A stretch of 20,551 nt of DNA from Gammaproteobacteria bacterium (lineage in GTDB: Bacteria; Pseudomonadota; Gammaproteobacteria; HK1), in contig JAGRHX010000062.1 in NCBI GenBank assembly GCA_020444775.1, positions 1 through 20,551 on the forward strand, read 5' to 3'. A program made the position numbers and the translations under genes. Below, piece after piece: positions 14,191 through 20,551 of this stretch; the first letter of the stretch is position 1; every line of letters begins with the position of its first letter. The notes beneath the pieces are model-generated. The model was not told the DNA's origin. It saw only the letters and a list, made by a program, of their open reading frames with translations, and made no database searches.

Positions 14191-15687
14191 ATGGTTCGAG
14201 ATTTCGGCCACGAGGACGCGGGCAATGCCTCTGTGGATTCGCTCGCACGCATCGTGCACACCGATCAGGTGCAGGCCTTCCTGGGCAGCAACAGCAAGCG
14301 TTATGTCGTCGGTCCCAAGGGCAGCGGCAAGACGTTGATCCTGCTGCGCAAGGCCATCGATCAGCGCGACGACAGGAGCTGTATCTGTATCCCCTCGGAC
14401 CCGCATCGCCCTGTGGATCGGCTGGACGCCGCAGAGCATCTGGGCCAGCGCTTCTTCCACAAGGTCGGCGGAGACAGTCAGACCGAGCAGCACCTCGCCT
14501 GGACCGCCGTGTGGAAGCACGCGATCCTGAGCTCCGTGCTGCATCATCTGGCGCAAGAGGTCCTCGAGCGCCTGCCGCAGGAGACACAGCGGCGTCGGCT
14601 CGCCGAGCTGGTGAAACTCGACTCACCGTTTCCGCTACGGCCCTTTCACTACTATCGCGACGTGACCCATCGCTTGGACAGCGCGCCACGCGACGTGCTC
14701 GCGAGGATCCGCGACGACCTCAACGACGTCGACGTGTTCCTGCAGCTACCGACTCGCGACGTTCACGTCTTCCTGGACAATCTCGACGATTACTACGAGA
14801 TGCATCCACGTCTGTGGAAGCAAAGCATGTACGGTCAGTTTCGCGCGGTGCGTGAAATCAGTCAGGCGCAACGCCACGTGCATCTGTACACGTCCATTCG
14901 CGCCGACGTATTCGCCCAGTTTCGCGACGAGATGCGTCTGCAGTACTTCGACTATGTGTGTCAGCTCGGCTACCGTCCCGAGGACCTGCTGCGCATCTTC
15001 GAGGACCGCATCGCGCTGCTCGACGAAGACCTGCTGGAGAGACCGCAGCTCCGCGACAAGGACCCATGGGTAGCGTTTCTCGGCGACCATGCCTGCCTGC
15101 ACTGGAGCGACGATGCGCGGCCGGAACCGGTCAGCAGCCTGATCCTGCGGCATTCGCTCGGTCGTCCTCGCGACATGATCCACATGGGCACGGTGCTGCT
15201 CGCGGAACGCCGCGACGGTTTCACGGCCGACTCGGTGCGCGACGCGATCGTGCGCGCATCGGCGGTCTGCCTGGATCAGTATCTGCACGAGATTGAGCCA
15301 CTGCTCTCCCCCCATGGCCTGGACGTTCGCGAGTTCCTGCTCGAGCTGGTGCCCGGAGCGGTGGTCGACGCCGAGACCATGGGCGAGCTGGAGCTGCTCT
15401 ACGCGGACTGGAAGCAACTCGACTCGACCTCGGGCGCCGCGGCCCACCCCTTCGCGTTGCTCTACGAGCTCGGGCTGCTGGGCATCCAGGAGACCGATCG
15501 CAAGGGTCACGCCGTGCAGCACTTCCGCCAGCCGGGTCAAGGGCTGGACACCCTGCGTCTGCCCCGCTCGCCTCGCTACTTCCTGCATCCCGCCGTCTGC
15601 CTGGCCTACGCCGAGCATATCGGCTCCGCATGCGTAGCGACCGGGCACGGGTTGCCGGTACCTACGGAGGTATACGCGCATGGGTGA
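14191..15687 (+). CDS. P-loop ATPase (Sll1717/KAP/STAND-like) paired with TIR protein
   Basis: 498 residues from the ATG at 14191, with AGGAGC upstream. A short N-terminus leads to a Walker A loop GPKGSGKT (41-48). Walker B is VHVFLDNLDD (191-200), and LYTSIRADVF (232-241) carries the Arg that follows Walker B in these NTPases. The C-terminal third looks like a winged-helix-type region: HPFALLYELGLLGIQ, then RLPRSPRYFLHPAV. The overall pattern resembles P-loop ATPases of the Sll1717 family, related to STAND/KAP signalling NTPases. There is no membrane segment and no repeat sensor domain. It overlaps the TIR gene by 8 nt, so the two are made together, and it probably acts as the regulator or sensor of the TIR effector. 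The antiviral or stress role is inference. Confidence 0.72.
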   Translation: MVRDFGHEDAGNASVDSLARIVHTDQVQAFLGSNSKRYVVGPKGSGKTLILLRKAIDQRDDRSCICIPSDPHRPVDRLDAAEHLGQRFFHKVGGDSQTEQHLAWTAVWKHAILSSVLHHLAQEVLERLPQETQRRRLAELVKLDSPFPLRPFHYYRDVTHRLDSAPRDVLARIRDDLNDVDVFLQLPTRDVHVFLDNLDDYYEMHPRLWKQSMYGQFRAVREISQAQRHVHLYTSIRADVFAQFRDEMRLQYFDYVCQLGYRPEDLLRIFEDRIALLDEDLLERPQLRDKDPWVAFLGDHACLHWSDDARPEPVSSLILRHSLGRPRDMIHMGTVLLAERRDGFTADSVRDAIVRASAVCLDQYLHEIEPLLSPHGLDVREFLLELVPGAVVDAETMGELELLYADWKQLDSTSGAAAHPFALLYELGLLGIQETDRKGHAVQHFRQPGQGLDTLRLPRSPRYFLHPAVCLAYAEHIGSACVATGHGLPVPTEVYAHG

Positions 15688-17326
15688 AGTAGCCGCGCTA
15701 CTGCAGGAAGGTCGCAGCCTCAAGCATGCAGGCGTACCGATTCGAAACTATATCGGCTGGCGCAACCGCGCCGCGCGTCTACAGCCCGCGATGGCTCAGG
15801 CCGGACTCGACCCCTTCCGTCTCAGCGTCCACGAGCTCGAGCACGACCTGTCGCTGCTGGAAGAGCTGTTGGCCTTGAACGACCCGGGCGAGGCGCAATC
15901 CGAAGCGGCGGCCGACCCGGCCGAGCGCGCGCCGTTCCGGATCTTCGTCTCACACAAGATGGCCGATGACGAGGCCCTGGCGGGCAGACTCATGCGGCGT
16001 TTGCAGAGTCTGAGTCGCCAGCGCGTCAAGGTGCTGCGCGCGCAAGAGATACCGGGTGCCGCTGACTGGCAACGCTGGGTGGAAGAGAACGTGCGTAGCG
16101 CCGACATGCTGCTGTTCCTGCACACGGCTGACTCGCGCGACGATCGCTGGCTGCTCTATGAGGCCGGCTTGTACCGCGGCTCTCGTGACGACCGAATCCA
16201 TCTGGTGTGCCTGAAGAACCCCAATCTCAGCCAGCCACCGCCACAGCTCTCGCGTCTGCAGTCGTACGACGCCACCCGAGAGGGCATCTCGCGGTTCTGC
16301 CAGGACCTGCTATACGAGGGCACCTTCACCGACGGCGAGAAGCTCAACGAGCGATTGTTCTCGGAGCAGAAGGCCGACTTCGAAGAGGCCGTGGACGAGC
16401 TGGTCCAGGCATTCTCCGAGCTGGAGATATCGACGAGCTATTTCCGGATGCGCCTGGAGATGGGGCCGATCCCATCGGGCCATGGCGGACAGTTGCTGCA
16501 GGAACGTCTGGCAACGACGCCAGTCGCCTGCAACGATGCCACCCGCGCGTTGCTCGGTCTGCCCGAGGGAGAGTTGCAATGGGCCGAGGTCGGCGCGCAG
16601 TTCGGCGAGCGCGCACCGCCCTGGATGGGCCAGATGACCGACGTCATCGACAAGATCGAGACGCGACGCTTCTTCAGCCAGGTGCTGGCCCCCTTCGAGA
16701 CTGCCAACGGTCGCAAGTGTTATCCGGTCGTCTCCAGGATCGAGCGACTCAGGGAGCGACCACGGGCCGTCACCATCATCTTCGTCGAGGCCGAGGCGGA
16801 GAACGACGCGCAAGCCGGCCGCCTCGCGCTGGACCGGACACCCGCCCCCTTCGCAACCGTGATCGCGATGCTCGACTTCGCCAGGCGCTTTCGCTGGCAC
16901 GTGCTGAGTCGCTACATCAGTGAGCTGACCGGTCTGGGTGCGAACACCCTGGACATGTCGAGCAAGGCCGAGGAGATCCGGCTTGCCGTGGAACAGATCG
17001 AAGCGGAGGCGGCAGCGGAAGGCTTTCTGGATCAGGCGCACGTGCTGGTCAACTTCCCGGGCAGGCTCAAAGCACAGGTGGCAGCATTGTTCGAGACCTA
17101 CACGACCCAGCGTCAGACGCTCGCCGATGCTCTACATGGCGCCGACCGCGAGGCCATCGTCGCTTGCTTGCGCAGCATCGAGTCGACCAACAAGCGATTC
17201 CTGCGCATGGCCCTGAGCCGCTACGCGGCGCTCGTCGAGGAGTTGCCGCCAGATGATCTGGGTGAGCTGCCCGACCGCGACCCGCCTGCGCTGTTCGCCT
17301 CGAGCTTGTCTTCCGATCGGGTCTGA
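15680..17326 (+). CDS. TIR-domain protein with C-terminal uncharacterised region
   Basis: 548 residues; the ATG at 15680 sits inside the end of the ATPase gene and has CGGAGG 9 nt upstream. Residues 1-~80 form a small helical region (EVAALLQEGRSL...LEHDLSLLEELLAL), perhaps an adaptor. A TIR domain spans ~86-215: FRIFVSHKMADDEALAGRL, IPGAADWQRWVEENVRSADMLLFL, and RWLLYEAGLYRG. Glu161 in LLYEAG is at the position of the catalytic Glu of NAD-cleaving TIR domains. Residues ~250-548 are unfamiliar; 270-370 (PVACNDATRALLGLPEGELQWAEV...AVTIIFVEAE) has a PAS-like pattern, followed by long helices and an HGADREAIVACLRSIESTNKRF stretch. The TIR part suggests NAD(P) hydrolysis or signal production. Pairing with a P-loop ATPase is typical of regulated TIR immune modules. 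No transmembrane segment is visible. Confidence 0.78.
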   Translation: MGEVAALLQEGRSLKHAGVPIRNYIGWRNRAARLQPAMAQAGLDPFRLSVHELEHDLSLLEELLALNDPGEAQSEAAADPAERAPFRIFVSHKMADDEALAGRLMRRLQSLSRQRVKVLRAQEIPGAADWQRWVEENVRSADMLLFLHTADSRDDRWLLYEAGLYRGSRDDRIHLVCLKNPNLSQPPPQLSRLQSYDATREGISRFCQDLLYEGTFTDGEKLNERLFSEQKADFEEAVDELVQAFSELEISTSYFRMRLEMGPIPSGHGGQLLQERLATTPVACNDATRALLGLPEGELQWAEVGAQFGERAPPWMGQMTDVIDKIETRRFFSQVLAPFETANGRKCYPVVSRIERLRERPRAVTIIFVEAEAENDAQAGRLALDRTPAPFATVIAMLDFARRFRWHVLSRYISELTGLGANTLDMSSKAEEIRLAVEQIEAEAAAEGFLDQAHVLVNFPGRLKAQVAALFETYTTQRQTLADALHGADREAIVACLRSIESTNKRFLRMALSRYAALVEELPPDDLGELPDRDPPALFASSLSSDRV

Positions 17327-17337
17327 GTCAGCGTCGA

Positions 17338-17350
17338 CCGCCAGAGGCGG
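17338..17350 (+). terminator. Small hairpin after the TIR gene
   Basis: CCGCC (17338-17342) and GGCGG (17346-17350) form a 5-bp stem with an AGA loop, 11 nt past the TIR stop codon. No T-run follows; weak evidence for a transcript end. Confidence 0.3.
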
Positions 17351-17524
17351 CTCATATCGCGCACAGCCGCCCGCGGCCACACGTGCCATGTCGCCGATCC
17401 ACTGTCGGCAACCTCCGCTCGCGAAGTTCTTATTTCTTACTCGACACCATGGGCGATCCGGGTGATTACGAAGGCATCGGCCGCTTGCCCGAGATCAAGA
17501 ACAAGATTCTCCTCCAGCGCTACA

Positions 17525-17555
17525 AAAGGGGTTGCTTTGTCCTCACAACCCCTTT
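17525..17555 (+). terminator. Perfect 10-bp hairpin upstream of the secreted-protein gene
   Basis: AAAGGGGTTG (17525-17534) is exactly complementary to CAACCCCTTT (17546-17555) around an 11-nt loop. It ends 31 nt before the ATG at 17587 and just before its SD (17573-17579). It could end the TIR operon transcript or act as a 5'-leader structure for the next gene. No T-run follows, so a simple intrinsic terminator is uncertain. Confidence 0.55.
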
Positions 17556-17572
17556 GGGTAGCCGCCACCGGC

Positions 17573-17579
17573 GGAGGAG
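17573..17579 (+). promoter_or_regulatory. SD fixing the start of the secreted repeat protein
   Basis: GGAGGAG lies 7 nt before ATG 17587, which opens onto a signal peptide. The in-frame ATGs at 17383 and 17449 would place 46-68 residues ahead of that signal peptide, so they are rejected. Confidence 0.75.
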
Positions 17580-17586
17580 CGCGATC

Positions 17587-19641
17587 ATGCCACTTCCTAA
17601 GAAATGGCCGGGAACGGCCCTGAGACGTTGCCTGCTGGCCCTTGCTTCCACGACATTCGGCTTGCAGGTCCATGCTCAAGCACCGGACTTCTCTACCTGC
17701 GTGGGCACCTTGTTCTCCACCGAGGAGGACTTCATGAGTCCGGTGGGCGAGCGACACGACGGTAACCCGGTGATCTCTGACGGCGACCTGCTGGCACTCG
17801 ATGCAGTCAGCGGGCAGGTCCGCATCTGTGCCCGCAACCACGATCTGCTGCGTCCCGGCGTGATGGTCGAGGTCGAACAAGCGCTTGGCCTGGACGCGGT
17901 CGATGCGATCCTGCCGGGTCAGGGTCTGATCGCCTTCTCCACCGAGCTGGATGAGCAGTTCGGACGTTTCGGACACGGTGATGTGCTGTTTCCGAACGGC
18001 ACCATCATCCCCAACGCGGTGCTGGTCGCACGTTTCCAGCTAGCGGACAACGTCGGCCTCGACGCCCTGCAGTTCACCGGAAAGCGGGAGGCGATCCTGG
18101 AGGCGGTGAAGCTGGCCCGGGAGATCGGCCCGGAAAAGCTGAAATCCGATCCGAACACATACCTGGAGCGAATCGCCCGGCTCGGCGTGGATATCTGGTT
18201 CTCGATCGAGGGCACGGCGGAGCCGGTCGGCAATCCTCGAATCCTCGATGGTGATCTGCTCTCGGCGGTGCATGGCAACAAGGTGCTCGCGCAGGCCGAC
18301 CTGCTGGCGGCCCCGATCCCGGCCGGCATTCGCGACCGCGGTGTCGATTTCGGCCTGGACGCGGTGACCACGGACCGGACCGGCAATCGTGAACGCATCC
18401 AGTTCTCCACCGAGATCCTCTATGACGGTCGACCGCACGCGTTCACCGACGGCGACGTGCTGGCGCTGGGTGGCGCGATCAGCGTGCAGCATGAAACCCT
18501 GATCAAGACGCTCAAGCCCCGGGCGCGTTTCCTGGGTCTGGATGCACTCTCCATCGTGCCCGTCGACCTGGCCGGTCAGCCACACATCGACAGCCTGTGT
18601 GGCGATGCCTTCAACGCGATCGATTTTGGCGCCGACGGCCTGTGGCGGGCGAATTTCGCCAGCATGGCCCCCGGTGACCCACCACGCCGTCCATGTGGGA
18701 TGCACGTGCCCGTCGGTGGCACCCTGCCACCGGGTCTGAGCACGCCAGGCGGCGACATCACACGCTTTCGAGTCACCTACGAGAGTCTGAACGCATCGCT
18801 GCCACCCCTGACCGGTGGCATCACCACCAGCTGGCGGCTGCGCGCGCCGCATCCGGTCTTTCCCTGGCTGTGCGCCTGGGCCCCAGCCGCCACCTTGAAG
18901 CTGGAGACCGACGGCGACGGCTGGATGGACGCCAGGGACTTCCTGGACGCGATGCTCGGCAACCCGAGCGGCATCACGGGCGATGGAGGTGGGTTCGGCT
19001 GCGCGAATCCACACCTGCGGCTCGCGGTCTGGGACACCAAGGCGCTACCGGACGATCGTGAGAACGACCTGATGCGGCTGCGCCTCGAGTGGGAGACCAG
19101 CGGCGGCGGCGTGGTCACCTCACCCTTCAGTCACAGCGTGCAGCTGGACAACATCCTGCCGCAGATGCCGCCCTACCCGAACAACCTGGAAGTGCGACTG
19201 AACGACGGCAGCGGCACCCTGGTGCCGGCCTGCGGCCAGGCACCGAGCGGCGCCAGCGTATTCCAGGTGTGGGCGGAGTTCGAGGACCCGTACTACTGGT
19301 TCTTCACCCTACAGGTGGAAGGGGGCGACCCGCCGACCAGCCATTACTTCGGCAGCCCCTCCGGCGACAACTGGCACGAATACTTCGAGACCCCGGATGG
19401 ACCGGGACCGGTGGGCCCACTGAAGAACACCGACGACCAGGGCACGCTCGGCATGGGGCTCGTGCATCTGCGCAACATCGACATGACCGAGCTGGGCGCC
19501 AGCTTCAAGCGCTGCTGCTATCTGCTCGAGCTTCGTGTCTATGACGCGTCGATTCGACACACCTTTGCTGGCATCAATCCCGGCACCTCGCTGGATTTGA
19601 ACGACCGTCGCGCGATCGTCACCTTCGAAGCCGGCAACTGA
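17587..19641 (+). CDS. Large secreted protein with four internal repeats
   Basis: 684 residues; the function is not recognised. Residues 1-30 are a Sec signal peptide (KKWPGTALRRCLLALASTTFGLQVHA, cleavage likely near Q31). Residues ~42-322 contain four degenerate units, each with I-x-F-S-[TI]-E, then [DH]GD[LV]L, then a hydrophobic stretch and GLDA[VL]. They start near 42, 115, 203 and 271. The spacing suggests a beta-propeller or beta-solenoid-like fold, which is inference. Residues ~340-684 form a second part with many Gly/Pro/Trp, SWRLRAPHPVFPWLCAW, a DTDG-like KLETDGDGWMDARDF (possibly Ca-binding, similar to dockerin or EF-hand loops), and paired Cys (RCCYL). There is no C-terminal sorting signal, so it is probably periplasmic or extracellular. 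A strong hairpin follows, so the gene seems to end its own transcript. Confidence 0.72.
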   Translation: MPLPKKWPGTALRRCLLALASTTFGLQVHAQAPDFSTCVGTLFSTEEDFMSPVGERHDGNPVISDGDLLALDAVSGQVRICARNHDLLRPGVMVEVEQALGLDAVDAILPGQGLIAFSTELDEQFGRFGHGDVLFPNGTIIPNAVLVARFQLADNVGLDALQFTGKREAILEAVKLAREIGPEKLKSDPNTYLERIARLGVDIWFSIEGTAEPVGNPRILDGDLLSAVHGNKVLAQADLLAAPIPAGIRDRGVDFGLDAVTTDRTGNRERIQFSTEILYDGRPHAFTDGDVLALGGAISVQHETLIKTLKPRARFLGLDALSIVPVDLAGQPHIDSLCGDAFNAIDFGADGLWRANFASMAPGDPPRRPCGMHVPVGGTLPPGLSTPGGDITRFRVTYESLNASLPPLTGGITTSWRLRAPHPVFPWLCAWAPAATLKLETDGDGWMDARDFLDAMLGNPSGITGDGGGFGCANPHLRLAVWDTKALPDDRENDLMRLRLEWETSGGGVVTSPFSHSVQLDNILPQMPPYPNNLEVRLNDGSGTLVPACGQAPSGASVFQVWAEFEDPYYWFFTLQVEGGDPPTSHYFGSPSGDNWHEYFETPDGPGPVGPLKNTDDQGTLGMGLVHLRNIDMTELGASFKRCCYLLELRVYDASIRHTFAGINPGTSLDLNDRRAIVTFEAGN

Positions 19642-19667
19642 GCCTGGTGAGCAGAGCTGGGGCCGCA

Positions 19668-19695
19668 CCGCTGTCCGCTAAGCGGCGGACAGCGG
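19668..19695. terminator. Strong hairpin between convergent genes
   Basis: CCGCTGTCCGC (19668-19678) is exactly complementary to GCGGACAGCGG (19685-19695) with a TAAGCG loop. It lies between the stop of the secreted protein (19641) and the stop of the convergent GMC gene (19726), so it is a good bidirectional terminator candidate. No clear T-run follows on either side. Confidence 0.72.
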
Positions 19696-19725
19696 ACGGG
19701 CTCCCCATACCATCAACCGACACCG

Positions 19726-20551
19726 TCAGCCGGCATCCTGCAGGATCATCTCCGCGGCCTTCTCGCCAATCATGATCGACGGTGCGTTGGTGTTGCCGGA
19801 GGTCAGGGTGGGCATGATGGACGCATCGGCGACACGCAGATTGGCGACGCCGTGCACTCGCAACCGCTCGTCGACAACCGCCCTGGGGTCGGAGCCCATC
19901 TTGCAGGTCCCGACCGGGTGATACACGGTCTCGGCGGTGCGACGCACCCAGTCCAGCACCTCGTCGTCGGATTCGATGCCCGGCCCCGGTGCCAGCTCCT
20001 CGCCACGCAGCTCGTTCATGGCCGGCGCGTTGACCAACCGACGGGTCACGTGGACCGCCGCGATCACCGTCTGTCGATCCAGCTCGTTGGAGAGGAAATT
20101 GAAGTTGATCGCGGGCGGCGTGCGCGGGTCGGCGGACTTGACATGGATGCTACCCATGCTCTCCGGACGCAGCTGATGCGGGATCGCGGTGAAACCCGGG
20201 GTCGCGGTGAGCTTGAAGTTCTGCTGGGTGAAGGGGAAGAACGACATACCGACGTCCGGCGACTCCAGCCCCTCTCGGGTACGCACGTAGGCGCGGATGG
20301 GGCTGGCCGGCAGGCTCAGCAGACCGCGTCGAGTAAATACGTATTTCACGCCCTGCATGAAGACGCTCATGCCGGCGGTATAGACAGCGCTGGCATGGGT
20401 CACGGTCCAGGACAGGCGTGGGGCCAGATGATCGCGTAGATTCTCGCCCACGCCCGGCAAGCCATGCTGGACCTCGATGCCGAGCGACTTGAGCCGCTCG
20501 GGCTGACCGATCCCGGACAGCTCCAGCAGCTGCGGCGAGTTGATCGCCCCG
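19726..20551 (-). CDS. GMC oxidoreductase (choline dehydrogenase-like), C-terminal part
   Basis: The visible part is the last ~274 residues; the N-terminus, with the FAD-binding GxGxxG motif, is beyond the right edge. The ATG at 20460 is internal: the frame continues upstream with [23 protein letters not shown], the second GMC signature, then [11 protein letters not shown]. Near the end, [11 protein letters not shown] carries the catalytic His, and [31 protein letters not shown] is the typical GMC C-terminal FAD/active-site block, with Asn in place of a second His as in choline dehydrogenases. The family oxidises alcohols with FAD; many bacterial members act on choline or on alkyl and polyethylene glycol alcohols. 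The substrate cannot be told from this part. The gene is convergent with the secreted repeat protein and shares a terminator region with it. Confidence 0.9.
   Translation of the reverse strand, partial: GAINSPQLLELSGIGQPERLKSLGIEVQHGLPGVGENLRDHLAPRLSWTVTHASAVYTAGMSVFMQGVKYVFTRRGLLSLPASPIRAYVRTREGLESPDVGMSFFPFTQQNFKLTATPGFTAIPHQLRPESMGSIHVKSADPRTPPAINFNFLSNELDRQTVIAAVHVTRRLVNAPAMNELRGEELAPGPGIESDDEVLDWVRRTAETVYHPVGTCKMGSDPRAVVDERLRVHGVANLRVADASIMPTLTSGNTNAPSIMIGEKAAEMILQDAG

Noticed and set aside
17437..17976. Minus-strand frame opposite the secreted protein, ending VALEENLVLDLGQAADAF
   Set aside because: Only the last ~28 residues look protein-like; the rest mirrors the well-supported + strand gene, and there is no SD or family match.
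1..20551. tRNA, rRNA, CRISPR arrays, transposase or integrase genes
   Set aside because: None seen on either strand: no spaced direct repeats, no CCA-ended cloverleaf I could identify, and no DDE or recombinase motif in the translated frames.

Overview
The window looks like a GC-rich gammaproteobacterial chromosome segment, possibly a purple sulfur or related Chromatiales-type bacterium. The evidence is compositional and family-based: high GC with GC-ending codons, a secreted protein with a VPLPA-type C-terminal sorting signal, and NHLM-type peptide-export genes. The genus cannot be decided from the sequence alone.

Region 1 (1-9828, all + strand) is the centre of interest and reads as a RiPP (ribosomally made, post-translationally modified peptide) locus. 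It opens with the C-terminal part of an NHLM-type export ABC transporter. A cyclic-nucleotide-binding-fold protein, two FkbM methyltransferases and a pair of paralogous GT-B glycosyltransferases follow. The two glycosyltransferases share a CX2C-X20-CX2C zinc-ribbon-like insertion, and the first lacks the usual catalytic residues. Next come two small genes (6345-6719 and 6881-7207) encoding peptides with near-identical Nif11-type leaders, each ending in a GG processing site. Their cores are cysteine-free, rich in Ser/Thr/Tyr, diverged, and share a 12-residue C-terminal motif. A protein of unknown function and a TPR-sulfotransferase end the run. No YcaO, LanM or radical SAM enzyme is visible. 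The simplest reading is exported peptides decorated by glycosyl, methyl and/or sulfo groups. A two-hairpin dispersed repeat occurs in opposite orientations after the transporter gene and between the precursors.

Region 2 (9853-14067) is mixed accessory and metabolic content. It holds a GT1-like glycosyltransferase on the minus strand, a phytanoyl-CoA-type Fe(II)/2-oxoglutarate dioxygenase, a luciferase-like monooxygenase that seems to have lost its middle third in frame, and a secreted VPLPA-CTERM protein.

Region 3 (14191-17326) is a tightly coupled two-gene module: a P-loop ATPase with a signalling-NTPase look, overlapping by 8 nt a protein with an internal TIR domain and a large, unrecognised C-terminal region. 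It is a candidate immune or stress-signalling pair.

Region 4 (17587-20551) contains a large secreted protein with four degenerate internal repeats, a strong hairpin between convergent genes, and the C-terminal part of a GMC-family (choline dehydrogenase-like) oxidoreductase that runs off the right edge.
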